Positions 1 through 7,479 of a stretch of 15,479 nt of DNA are shown in pieces; position 1 is the stretch's first letter, and each line of letters begins with the position of its first letter. The notes under the pieces were generated by a model, which saw only the letters and a program-made list of their open reading frames with translations, had not been told where the DNA came from and ran no database searches. This DNA comes from Spirochaetes bacterium ADurb.Bin110 (GTDB lineage: Bacteria; Spirochaetota; Spirochaetia; Treponematales; Rectinemataceae), in contig MWDY01000257.1 of the NCBI GenBank assembly GCA_002070755.1, positions 1-15,479 on the forward strand, read 5' to 3'. A program made the translations under genes and the position numbers.

Positions 1-1342
1 GGATGGTGTTTTTATACCTGATAATGATGGTTCTCCCCTAATAAGCTATTATTGGGGCAATAGCGCATCCTTCATCGATTTTTCCCGAAAAGAAGGTTTT
101 GATTGGTGGGTAAAGGCGCTTAAGAAATATATCCTCGAAAAGGGAATCTCTGGAGTATGGAATGACAATAACGAATTCGAAATCGAGGATAAGGCTCTCC
201 CGATTCAGACAGTCAAGAATATTTTACCAGTAAATATGGCGGAAGCATCTTTTACTGCGTTAAGGTCCTTTTATCCTGGCAAAAGGCCTTGGCTGATCAG
301 TCGCTCTGGATATGCCGGGCTTCAGCGTTATGCCCGCACATGGACAGGAGACAATGTATCTAGCTATGATACATTTCGCTTCAATATTGCAATGGGAATG
401 AATTTGGGCCTTAGTGGCCTACCGTTTTATGGACATGATATTGGTGGTTTTGTAGGCCCAATACCAGATGAAGAATTGTTGCTGCGTTGGTGCCAAAGTG
501 CTGTTTTTCAGCCGCGGTTTGTCATGCACTCCTGGAAACCTGATGGAAGCATAACAGAGCCATGGCTATATCCAAATCGACTTTCGGATATCCGCAATTT
601 CATTCGAATACGATATAGATTTTTGGCTTATATCTATGATCTAGCAATTCGTGCAAGCGAAAAAGGCATTCCAATGGAAAGTCCTGTTGCTCTAGAATTT
701 CCAGAGGATATTTCGCTTCAATTAGATAGCCTAGATAGAATGGCCGGTGATGCTATCTTAATACCCAGTCCGCCCGAGCAAGGCAAAGACGAAGTATCAA
801 TGCGGCTTCCCAATGAGATAAACTGGTTCGATCCAACGCATCAAATCGTATATAAGGGCGGCGAGAAGTTGAGTTTCCATTATTATCTAGGCGAGATTAG
901 ATACTTTTTCAGATGTGGTACTGTAATTCCCACGTTTTACAAAATTGAGGCAATTGGCAAATCCCTTTTGGATAGCTATGAATTCATTGTTATCCCTCCC
1001 GCAGAAAAAAGCGACATCGACCTACTGCCAATTGCTTGCATCCATAGCGAGGATGATGGAGAGAGCGATTTTATTCTCGGGAGCTACTGGCGATGGAAGA
1101 TGGAATACACAATTGAAGGAGAAAATTGTTATTGTCTCAATATAACGCAGACCGAAAGCATCGATGAGGAAAATAATTCCTCAGTCTTTAGAAAAAAATG
1201 GCGATTTTCAGTGCCCGATGGTTTTATGCTCTATGACGAGAATGAAGTCGAAATAGGCAAGAGCGTTGTATTCGATTTTGATAAAGCCCCAAAGAAACTC
1301 TCTCTTAGAGTCGAGGGGACCTATCGCAATATACATGGGTGA
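1..1342 (+). CDS. Glycoside hydrolase family 31 alpha-glycosidase, C-terminal part (5' end outside window)
   Basis: The reading frame is open from base 2, so the gene starts left of the window and 446 residues are visible. GH31 enzymes are retaining alpha-glycosidases (alpha-glucosidase, alpha-xylosidase, alpha-galactosidase and others). The visible part holds the catalytic half of the barrel. The nucleophile motif GVWNDNNE is at visible residues 51-58, with Asp55 as the expected nucleophile. It is preceded by the aromatic YYWGNSASFIDF block and followed by RTWTGDN, whose Asp117 is the expected acid/base. FYGHDIGGF matches the usual G.DIGGF loop. The last roughly 200 residues should be the beta domains after the barrel. 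An ATG at 236 lies after the nucleophile motif, so it is internal and not the start. The stop is 17 bases before the LacI gene, so the two are probably co-transcribed. Family is confident; substrate is not, because the WNDNNE form replaces the common W.DMNEP and I cannot assign a subfamily. Confidence 0.93.
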   Translation, partial: DGVFIPDNDGSPLISYYWGNSASFIDFSRKEGFDWWVKALKKYILEKGISGVWNDNNEFEIEDKALPIQTVKNILPVNMAEASFTALRSFYPGKRPWLISRSGYAGLQRYARTWTGDNVSSYDTFRFNIAMGMNLGLSGLPFYGHDIGGFVGPIPDEELLLRWCQSAVFQPRFVMHSWKPDGSITEPWLYPNRLSDIRNFIRIRYRFLAYIYDLAIRASEKGIPMESPVALEFPEDISLQLDSLDRMAGDAILIPSPPEQGKDEVSMRLPNEINWFDPTHQIVYKGGEKLSFHYYLGEIRYFFRCGTVIPTFYKIEAIGKSLLDSYEFIVIPPAEKSDIDLLPIACIHSEDDGESDFILGSYWRWKMEYTIEGENCYCLNITQTESIDEENNSSVFRKKWRFSVPDGFMLYDENEVEIGKSVVFDFDKAPKKLSLRVEGTYRNIHG

Positions 1343-1359
1343 GATGATATTCTAGATCA

Positions 1360-2349
1360 ATGGTAACAATTCGCGATGTCGCAGAACGTGCAGGAGTATC
1401 GGTTTCGACTGTGAGCCACGCGCTTAGTGGTAAACGTTCTATAAGCCAGGTAACAAGACAGAGAATATTTCAAGCAATTGAGCAACTCGGCTACGAACCT
1501 AATCCTGCTGCTCGTGCTCTTCGAACAAAGAGCACGAGCGTAATCGGTTTTTTTGCTTTTGATATTACGGAAGTATTTGCCGCAAGAATAATTCATGGCG
1601 TTGAACGAATAGTTCGCGAGAAGAATTGTTTTTTGCTTTTTACAAGTGGCGTTGGGTTCAATTACGATTTGGCTCATGGTATAGATTTTTTGCGCAAACG
1701 AAGGGTCGATGGCATCATTATTGCCTATGGTGTACGTCAAGAAATAAGCCCGAAAACTTTCGATCTTTCCAATATACCTTTGGTGACAATAAACACTTTC
1801 GTAGATCCTACTATTCCATCTCTCCATCCAGACGATTTCAAGGGAGGGAAAGAGGCTGCATTGCATTTGGTTTCTAAGGGCGCACGGCATCCTGCCATGA
1901 TAGCTGGTCCTGAAAACAGGTTTGCAAGCAAAGAACGCCTTTTGGGTTTCGAAAAAGGGCTGGAAGAATGTGGTATTCCTTTAGATACATCAGAAAGGGT
2001 GGTACATGGGGACTTTGGCGCTGAATCCGGCTCTTATTGCTTTGATGCCTTACTGAAGGCCTGTCCCGATATAGATGCAGTCTTTTGCGCAAACGACTAT
2101 ATGGCCGCGGGAGCTATAAATCGCGCTCTCGCTTCTGGAATCTCAATTCCCAAGGATCTACATATCATAGGTTATGATGATCGTGAATTCGCCTCTTTTT
2201 GGCCAATCCCAATCACTACATTTGCACAGCCTCTTGAATACATGGGAGAACTTGGTGCGACTATGCTTTTCGAGCGCATCGATGGGCGTAATCCAGAGCC
2301 AAGCATGGTCAAACTGGCGCCAACTCTTATTGCTCGTCAATCTTCATAG
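1360..2349 (+). CDS. LacI-family transcriptional regulator
   Basis: This 329-residue protein has the standard LacI length and layout. Residues 3-23 form the N-terminal helix-turn-helix (TIRDVAERAGVSVSTVSHAL). The hinge helix follows near residues 49-57 (NPAARALRT), with the minor-groove-inserting Leu expected in ARALR. The rest is a periplasmic-binding-protein-like sensor core with the typical RVDGIIIAYG, CANDYMAAGAINRAL and HIIGYDDREFASFWPIPITT segments. It should be a cytoplasmic dimer that binds operators and is released or activated by a sugar or sugar phosphate. It sits between GH31 and GH4, so it probably controls these genes and the nearby ABC importer. No good Shine-Dalgarno precedes the ATG, so translation may depend on coupling to the GH31 gene 17 bases upstream. 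The effector cannot be read from the sequence. Confidence 0.95.
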   Translation: MVTIRDVAERAGVSVSTVSHALSGKRSISQVTRQRIFQAIEQLGYEPNPAARALRTKSTSVIGFFAFDITEVFAARIIHGVERIVREKNCFLLFTSGVGFNYDLAHGIDFLRKRRVDGIIIAYGVRQEISPKTFDLSNIPLVTINTFVDPTIPSLHPDDFKGGKEAALHLVSKGARHPAMIAGPENRFASKERLLGFEKGLEECGIPLDTSERVVHGDFGAESGSYCFDALLKACPDIDAVFCANDYMAAGAINRALASGISIPKDLHIIGYDDREFASFWPIPITTFAQPLEYMGELGATMLFERIDGRNPEPSMVKLAPTLIARQSS

Positions 2350-2409
2350 AGTGGGATTAGCTTACCGATGTGGGTCTTATCCACGATTATTTTCTTACTT
2401 ATTCTTTTC

Positions 2410-2423
2410 ATTTAGGCCTAAAT
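2410..2423. promoter_or_regulatory. Perfect 14-base palindrome, candidate operator upstream of the GH4 gene
   Basis: ATTTAGGCCTAAAT is a perfect inverted repeat in the 122-base gap between the LacI gene and the GH4 gene. Its last base is the first base of a TATAGT hexamer (2423-2428) that could serve as a -10 box, although no convincing -35 lies 16-18 bases upstream. A repressor bound here would block that start site. The centre is GGCC, not the CG step common to many LacI operators, so assigning it to the neighbouring regulator is inference. The half-site TTTAGGCC also occurs on the minus strand at 7034-7041, before the permease operon. Confidence 0.35.
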
Positions 2424-2471
2424 ATAGTATGTTTGGGGGACAAATCCTCAATTCAATGCAAGGAATAAAAA

Positions 2472-3935
2472 ATGACCAACCATGCTTCCCACTTTTTAGA
2501 TTCTGAGAATAAAAAAGATAGCTTTCCTTTTGCGGACAACGATAATCCATTAGATCTGGTCATAGCTTATATCGGTGGAGGTTCACGTGGCTGGGCTTGG
2601 ACACTGATGAGCGATCTCGCTTTGGAAGGATCGCTTGGAGGAATCGTTCGGCTCTATGATATAGATAAAGAAGCAGCCGAGATTAATGCGCGGATTGGAA
2701 ATACTCTTCGAGAGAGAAATGATGTGCTTGGAAAGTGGCGATATGAAGTAGCGGAAGATCTCGAGAGTGCTTTACGCGGTGCCGATTTTGTAATCGCTTC
2801 TATTCTTCCTGGAACTTTTGGCGAAATGGCTTCTGATGTCCATGCGCCAGAAGAATATGGAATTTACCAATCTGTGGGCGATACGACAGGACCAGGTGGA
2901 ATTCTGCGAGGGCTCAGGACTATTCCAATGTATGAAGTGATTGGAAAAGCGATACGCGAATTCTGTCCTAAAGCATGGGTCGTCAATTACACGAATCCGA
3001 TGGCTCTTTGCCTCCGCACACTTTACGAAGTCTTTCCAGATGTCAAGGCCTTTGGCTGTTGCCATGAAGTATTTGGGACACGCAAGCTATTGGCCGCGAT
3101 GGTTCGCGAACGCCTTGGAGCTGAGGCTATAGCGGACGCAAAGAATGCCACTATGCAGCAGATCGAAGTCAATGTGCTTGGAATAAACCATTTCACCTGG
3201 ATAGATCGAGCATCATTTGGCCCAGTGGATCTCTTGCCTCACTATAGAGCATTTGTAGACGAGCACTTCGAATCTGGATATGAAGGGGTAGAGAGTGAGA
3301 GCTGGCTCAACTCTTATTTTGCCTCTGCGGAACGTGTCAAATTCGATCTATTCCGGCGTTATGGTCTAATCGCCGCTGCTGGCGATAGGCATCTTGCCGA
3401 ATTCATGCCAGGCAGGATGTATCTGCGAGATCCAGAGATCGTTCGATCATGGAAATTCTCTTTGACACCTGTATCCTGGCGTATAGAAAATGCCGAGAAG
3501 CTCAGGAAAAAAGCAATGAGCTACGCTGAGGGCAGGGAACAATTTATGCTGAAGCACTCCGGTGAAGAAGGCGTAAATCTCATAAAAGCCCTCTGCGGAC
3601 TAGGTTCATTTGTTTCGAATGTCAATCTGCCAAATCATGGACAGATAAAAGGGCTTCCATTGGGAGCGGTAGTGGAGACTAACGCCATTTTTTGGCGCGA
3701 CTGTGTTCAGCCTGTAGATGCTGGAAGACTTCCCTCTCAAATCGAAGCCCTTGTTGCTCCGCATGCCATTGCTCAAGATATAGTTTTGCGCGCTGCCATG
3801 CGCCGCGATGCCTGGGCGGCATTTCCTGCATTCTTGCATGATCCTTTAATGACAGCTACACCTTCTGAGGCCGAGGCTCTTTTTGCAAGCATGCTAAGAG
3901 CAACAGCGAAATACCTAGCAGATTACACGCTATAG
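2472..3935 (+). CDS. Glycoside hydrolase family 4, NAD- and metal-dependent alpha-glycosidase (alpha-glucosidase/alpha-galactosidase group)
   Basis: GH4 enzymes cleave glycosides in the cytoplasm by a redox elimination route using bound NAD and usually Mn2+. This 487-residue protein shows the dinucleotide loop YIGGGSRG (33-40) and YDID after the second strand (62-65). GDTTGPGGILRGLRTIP lies at 136-152 and NYTNPM at 172-177. GCCHEV (195-200) supplies the metal-ligand Cys197, and GINHFTW (237-243) supplies His240. GDRHLAEF (304-311) and VETNA (401-405) are also typical. The CHEV tetrapeptide is, from memory, the form linked to alpha-glucosidases, while CHSV is linked to alpha-galactosidases; that assignment is tentative. 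About 27 residues precede the first strand, slightly long for the family, but no closer Met exists and AAGGA lies just before the ATG. It is convergent with the binding-protein gene, with only 14 bases between stops. Confidence 0.93.
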   Translation: MTNHASHFLDSENKKDSFPFADNDNPLDLVIAYIGGGSRGWAWTLMSDLALEGSLGGIVRLYDIDKEAAEINARIGNTLRERNDVLGKWRYEVAEDLESALRGADFVIASILPGTFGEMASDVHAPEEYGIYQSVGDTTGPGGILRGLRTIPMYEVIGKAIREFCPKAWVVNYTNPMALCLRTLYEVFPDVKAFGCCHEVFGTRKLLAAMVRERLGAEAIADAKNATMQQIEVNVLGINHFTWIDRASFGPVDLLPHYRAFVDEHFESGYEGVESESWLNSYFASAERVKFDLFRRYGLIAAAGDRHLAEFMPGRMYLRDPEIVRSWKFSLTPVSWRIENAEKLRKKAMSYAEGREQFMLKHSGEEGVNLIKALCGLGSFVSNVNLPNHGQIKGLPLGAVVETNAIFWRDCVQPVDAGRLPSQIEALVAPHAIAQDIVLRAAMRRDAWAAFPAFLHDPLMTATPSEAEALFASMLRATAKYLADYTL

Positions 3936-3949
3936 AAAGCAATTGTGGC

Positions 3950-5206
3950 TCATTTCTTTATAAGCCTTACAATTAGATCATAGATTTGCTGTCCTCCCGC
4001 GGCTGTAGATATCTGGCCAAACGCCACCTTTTGATAGATAAGGAACAATGTACTGTTGAATTCGGTATCGTTGGGCACATGATCTGTTTCTTTCGAAGAG
4101 TGTGGCCCCGCAACGTCCAGGTATTCGAGAACCTTCCTATCATTGATGTCGGTTGCTCCTGCAGCTCTTGCAGTGGCCGAGGCCGATGCGCCACGGTCAT
4201 TACCAAGAACTCTTGCTGCTTCGGGGCTATTCACAAGGAAGTTAATGAACTTTACAGCTGCCTCTGGATACTTAGAATTCTTGTTCACCGTGTAGAACTG
4301 GCTTGGAGCCTGCCAGAGCGCTTTAGTAGCCGCTGCCCCCGGAAATTCCATCAGACACAGTTCATCGGTTGTGGCTGCCTGATAACCTGCGAGCTGGTTC
4401 GTCCAAATAAACCCTATGGCAGCTTTTCCAGCTATGACCATCGATGTATCGGCGTTTGTCTCTGCATAGCCTGCGGCAATATCAGCTGGAGGAACGAGCC
4501 CATTGTTGCGGTAGTCCTTGAAGAGCTCAAGATACTTCTGTGCATCCGCCGGTTTTACCGCAGTGGTCTTGGTTGCAGCATCGTATAGAGGAGTACCATT
4601 GTAGCGAGTCCAATATCCAAAAGGAGTGGAGTTAGAGGAAAGAGCACCTATATCCTGCATTGGATATACTCCTGGTGGAAGTTTTGATTTGAGCGTCACA
4701 AGATAATTGCGAAATTCCTCATAGGTCATTGAGACCTTTGGCAGTGGCGCACCAACCCTTTGTATGAGCGATTTATTGTAGACAAGCGCTGGCATTGTTA
4801 CACCTGTGGAGACGCCATAGAGATGTCCGTCGATAGTTCCCGATTCTATTGCGCTTGGATCGATCACCGTTGTGTTGAGGATAGTTCCTGAGTATTTTTC
4901 CAGAGGAAGGAGCACTCCTCTTTTGACATAGTCATTGATGTTGCCGCCCATCTGAATTATGTCAGGACCGCTCCCGCCAGCAAGCTGTGTATCGACCTTG
5001 TTGAAGTGATCTCCCGTTCCGCCCGAAATTTCGGGGTTCACTTTGATACCTGGATTTGCTGCCTCAAAGAGGTTTATAGCTTCCTGACTTCGCTTTACTC
5101 GGGATTCGCTTCCCCAGTAAGCCCAACGAATTGTGATCTGTTGTTGCCCGAATACCATGGCAGCGCTCATTAGAATAATGAGTAGTGCCAAACCCGTTTT
5201 TTTCAT
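3950..5206 (-). CDS. ABC transporter sugar-binding protein (CUT1, SBP_bac_1 type)
   Basis: This is a 418-residue periplasmic solute-binding protein that would deliver an oligosaccharide to the two permeases encoded just upstream. The frame is open further upstream, but the start is fixed at the ATG ending at 5206. That start is preceded by a strong AGGAGGT and begins a classical signal peptide: MKKT, a hydrophobic stretch to about residue 18, and a probable signal peptidase I site after VFG (18-20). There is no lipobox Cys, so it should be a free periplasmic protein. The mature part has family-1 hallmarks: WAYWGSES (28-35), PDIIQMGG (81-88), Y-G-VSTGVTMPALVYNKSL (130-147), and the C-terminal FINFLVNSPEAARVLG (320-335). 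It is the last gene of its operon, 31 bases after the MalG-like gene. The sugar cannot be read from the sequence; neighbouring GH31, GH4 and GH43 genes suggest a mixed oligosaccharide. Confidence 0.93.
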   Translation of the reverse strand: MKKTGLALLIILMSAAMVFGQQQITIRWAYWGSESRVKRSQEAINLFEAANPGIKVNPEISGGTGDHFNKVDTQLAGGSGPDIIQMGGNINDYVKRGVLLPLEKYSGTILNTTVIDPSAIESGTIDGHLYGVSTGVTMPALVYNKSLIQRVGAPLPKVSMTYEEFRNYLVTLKSKLPPGVYPMQDIGALSSNSTPFGYWTRYNGTPLYDAATKTTAVKPADAQKYLELFKDYRNNGLVPPADIAAGYAETNADTSMVIAGKAAIGFIWTNQLAGYQAATTDELCLMEFPGAAATKALWQAPSQFYTVNKNSKYPEAAVKFINFLVNSPEAARVLGNDRGASASATARAAGATDINDRKVLEYLDVAGPHSSKETDHVPNDTEFNSTLFLIYQKVAFGQISTAAGGQQIYDLIVRLIKK

Positions 5207-5211
5207 GGTCC

Positions 5212-5218
5212 ACCTCCT
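5212..5218 (-). promoter_or_regulatory. Shine-Dalgarno site that fixes the binding-protein start
   Basis: AGGAGGT on the minus strand lies 5 bases before the ATG at 5206-5204. It decides the start in favour of the Met that opens the signal peptide, rather than the ATG 81 codons upstream, which lies within the permease gene in another frame. Confidence 0.8.
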
Positions 5219-5237
5219 ATCGAAAAGATAAAAATAC

Positions 5238-6086
5238 TTATCCCTTAATACCCGTTGTAGCAATTCCCTGCACAAAGTACTTTTGGAGCGAGAAAAAGAG
5301 AATAAAGCAGGGAAGGAGAGAAAGAACCGACATGGCGAACATAGGCCCCCAAGATGAGATACCAGAGGAATCAAGGAAGAGCCTGAGCCCCATGGGAACT
5401 GTGTATTTTGACGGAGAATTAAGGTAAAGGAGCTGATTGAAGAAGTCATCCCATGTCCACAAGAAGGTGAAGATAACAGTTGTAATCAAGGCTGGCTTGG
5501 TTAGCGGCATTACAATCTGTGTATAGATGCCGAATTTACCGCAACCATCTATCAGAGCAGACTCATCGAGCTCTTTGGGGAGACTTCGAATGAATTGCAC
5601 TAGCAGAAAGATGAAAAATGCATCGGTAGCGAAGAATTTGGGAATAACGAGAGGCAAGAAAGTATCTATCCATCCAAATTTCCGAAACATGATATATCGT
5701 GGGATTGTCGTCACATGTGTTGGCAACATCATGGTAACCATCATCACGGCAAACCAAAAATTTCTTCCCGCAAATTTTAGCCGCGCAAAGGCATAGGCAG
5801 TCAGAGAACAGAATAGGACATTTGCAATTACGCATAATCCGGATATGATGAATGAATTCTTGAAGAAAGTGCCAAACCCTACGATGCCAATTCCTTGCCA
5901 GCCCTTGACATAATTCTGCAGAGTGAAGGCCTTTGGCCATAATCCAGGATCGCTGAAGATTGTATTGCTCTCTTTGAATGATGCGGCGATTAGCCAGACA
6001 ACAGGATATAGCATGCATACACCAAGCAAGATAATGAAGGCATTTGTGATGACAGAGCTTATCAAGCTCGTAGTGTGCCTTTTCAT
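5238..6086 (-). CDS. ABC sugar transporter inner-membrane permease, MalG-like (CUT1)
   Basis: This 282-residue membrane protein is the MalG-type half of a CUT1 importer channel. The first helix is at about residues 12-35 (VITNAFIILLGVCMLYPVVW). Several further hydrophobic segments follow, and the cytoplasmic EAA loop at about 168-200 (ELDESALIDGCGKFGI, then MPLTKPAL) contacts the ATPase. The typical C-terminal LQKYFVQGIATTGIKG is complete. The start chosen is the ATG at 6086, which overlaps the stop of the upstream MalF-like gene as ATGA. GGAG lies six bases upstream, so the genes should be translationally coupled. An in-frame ATG at 6170 would add 28 residues without any hydrophobic or family character and is rejected. 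Confidence 0.94.
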   Translation of the reverse strand: MKRHTTSLISSVITNAFIILLGVCMLYPVVWLIAASFKESNTIFSDPGLWPKAFTLQNYVKGWQGIGIVGFGTFFKNSFIISGLCVIANVLFCSLTAYAFARLKFAGRNFWFAVMMVTMMLPTHVTTIPRYIMFRKFGWIDTFLPLVIPKFFATDAFFIFLLVQFIRSLPKELDESALIDGCGKFGIYTQIVMPLTKPALITTVIFTFLWTWDDFFNQLLYLNSPSKYTVPMGLRLFLDSSGISSWGPMFAMSVLSLLPCFILFFSLQKYFVQGIATTGIKG

Positions 6087-7009
6087 TCTCCGCTCCCATA
6101 GCTGACAAGTGAGCCCGATAATTTGAAGGCAAGGGCTGTTAGAGCTGCAATGATGATGAGCAATACCCACGCCATGGCGGATGCATAGCCCATCTCGGAG
6201 AATGCAAAGCCTTTTATGTAAAGATAGAGGCTATAGAACATCGTCGAGTCCAGCGGCCCACCTTGTCCGCCTGAGACAATATAGGCTTGTGTAAAGGACT
6301 GGAAAGCATTGATCATCTGCATAATAAGGTTGAAAAAAATTATTGGCGATAGGCAGGGCAGGGTAATAGAGAAGAATTGCCGCATTTTGCCAGCTCCATC
6401 TACCGCTGAAGCCTCATAGTATTCTCTTGGTATTTGCTTAAGACCCGCGAGAAAAATAATCATAGGAGATCCGAATTGCCACACCGATAGCAAAATCAGA
6501 GTATAGAGAGCGTATTTAGGATTCGATATCCAAGCCGGTGGATTGAGGCCAAAAGCACTGCGTAGGATTGTATTCAACACTCCATCTCCAGCAAAGAGCC
6601 TTCTCCATAAGGCGGCAATGGCGACGGAGCCTCCTAGTAGAGTAGGAATATAGTATAGAGTTCGATAGAAGGGGATGAGTTTGAGGTCTCGGTTCATCAG
6701 CATCGCTACGCCCAATGCGAATATTAATTTAAGAGGGACAGAAATGAACACATATTTGAAAGTAACTAGAAGAGAATTGAGAAATCGCTCATCTCTCGGA
6801 AACTGATCGTTTCCTATAAACATGACAAAGTAATTGCGCAGGCCAATCCATTTAGGAGGCTGAAGGATGTTGAATTCGGTGAAGGACAAAAAAAACGAAT
6901 ATATCATTGGGTAGAGAGTCAGAACGAAAAAGCCGAGTAGCCATGGGACGAGGAAAGCGTACGATGTCAGGTTTTCGCGGATAGCCTTCTTCCTAGCTCT
7001 CTTGTTCAT
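6083..7009 (-). CDS. ABC sugar transporter inner-membrane permease, MalF-like (CUT1)
   Basis: This roughly 308-residue membrane protein is the MalF-type half of the importer. A basic N-terminus (MNKRARKKAIRENL) leads into the first helix, YAFLVPWLLGFFVLTLYPMI. FTEFNILQPPKWIGLRNY is the usual first periplasmic loop. The EAA loop sits at about 190-222 (LKQIPREYYEASAVDGAG, then LPCLSPI). The start at 7009 is preferred because GGAAGAG lies seven bases before it. The upstream ATG at 7033 adds only eight residues (MDSWKRKK) and has a poor ribosome site, but cannot be excluded. It is the first gene of the transporter operon. No ATP-binding subunit is encoded with it, so the system probably borrows a shared MsmK/MalK-type ATPase encoded elsewhere. 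Confidence 0.93.
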   Translation of the reverse strand: MNKRARKKAIRENLTSYAFLVPWLLGFFVLTLYPMIYSFFLSFTEFNILQPPKWIGLRNYFVMFIGNDQFPRDERFLNSLLVTFKYVFISVPLKLIFALGVAMLMNRDLKLIPFYRTLYYIPTLLGGSVAIAALWRRLFAGDGVLNTILRSAFGLNPPAWISNPKYALYTLILLSVWQFGSPMIIFLAGLKQIPREYYEASAVDGAGKMRQFFSITLPCLSPIIFFNLIMQMINAFQSFTQAYIVSGGQGGPLDSTMFYSLYLYIKGFAFSEMGYASAMAWVLLIIIAALTALAFKLSGSLVSYGSGE

Positions 7010-7155
7010 TTTCTTTCTCTTCCATGAATCCATGGCCTAAAGCCTGCAAACTTCATATGCCGTGCCAAGTTACCCATAAGAGCCGATTGACCTTATCAAT
7101 TAAAGCGCATTTCTGATTTCTATTATTAAAACTCTTTCGGTAAAATACCATGTAA

Positions 7156-7185
7156 ATTATTGACAATAGATATCTATTATTGACA
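7156..7185. repeat. Two direct copies of ATTATTGACA, 20 bases apart, flanking a perfect palindrome
   Basis: ATTATTGACA occurs at 7156-7165 and again at 7176-7185, so the repeat period is 20 bases, close to two helical turns. Between and overlapping them is the perfect palindrome AATAGATATCTATT (7165-7178). The arrangement looks like a regulator site on one face of the helix, lying over the candidate leftward promoter. Which protein binds is unknown; the palindrome lacks the central CG typical of many LacI operators. Confidence 0.4.
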
Positions 7186-7191
7186 TTTCAA
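7163..7191 (-). promoter_or_regulatory. Candidate sigma-70 type promoter for the ABC transporter operon
   Basis: Read on the minus strand, TTGAAA (7191-7186) is followed after 17 bases by TATTGT (7168-7163). The -35 is a good match and the -10 matches four of six bases. The spacer contains most of the 14-base palindrome at 7165-7178, so binding there would block RNA polymerase. The predicted leader to the permease start is about 145 bases. This is inferred from sequence only. Confidence 0.35.
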
Positions 7192-7398
7192 GATAACATT
7201 AAATGTTGGAAACTAGCGTCTTATATATATGATAATATTAATATTCAGCTTAAGGATCTTTTTTAACGAGTCCGAAAAGAAAAATCGTATTTTGAAGCGA
7301 ACATGATTATTTCTTGCATTAGCAAAGAGCTCTTGTCTATGGGCTATCATGGTTCATTAAAAGAGAAAAAGATGAACAGATTGGCACATCGAATAGAA

Positions 7399-7427
7399 TT
7401 GCCGTGCAAAAACATATCTGTTATTAT
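7399..7427 (+). promoter_or_regulatory. Candidate sigma-70 type promoter for the GH43 operon
   Basis: TTGCCG (7399-7404), a 17-base spacer, and TATTAT (7422-7427) form a plausible promoter whose transcript would begin near 7434, about 45 bases before the GH43 start. The -10 matches five of six consensus bases and the -35 four of six. It is the best rightward candidate I found in the interval. Confidence 0.4.
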
Positions 7428-7479
7428 GCTATTATCTTAGGAATTTAGACTTCACGCGCAACATATAAAAGAGAAAGCC

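Larger units (their letters stand above)
7034..7479. other. AT-rich divergent intergenic region
   Basis: This is the largest gap in the window (446 bases), lying between the transporter operon (leftward) and the GH43 operon (rightward). It holds a candidate leftward promoter with an overlapping palindrome, a 10-base direct repeat, and a candidate rightward promoter, each listed separately. A 45-codon open frame (7303-7440, ATG to TAG, beginning MIISCISKELLSMGYHG) is present but has no recognisable family. I see no RNA gene or strong terminator. Confidence 0.7.

Noticed and set aside
1357..1890. 177-codon minus-strand open frame opposite the LacI-family gene
   Set aside because: It lies wholly antisense to a complete LacI-type protein with all expected motifs.
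2370..2386. GTGG...CCAC inverted repeat after the LacI gene, as a terminator
   Set aside because: The stem is four to five pairs and the downstream T content is interrupted, so it is too weak to call.
3986..4588. 200-codon open frame opposite the binding-protein gene
   Set aside because: It is antisense to a well-supported gene, Cys-rich, and has no family character.
5227..5242. GATAA...TTATC hairpin between the MalG-like and binding-protein genes
   Set aside because: Five AT-rich pairs overlapping the stop codon are likely chance; no evidence for RNA processing.
5563..6132. 189-codon open frame inside the MalG-like gene in another frame
   Set aside because: It is a shadow of the permease gene and shows no recognisable domain.
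7058..7407. TGCCGTGC occurs at both 7058-7065 and 7400-7407 in the divergent interval
   Set aside because: An eight-base match somewhere in a 446-base interval is expected by chance, and neither copy is palindromic.
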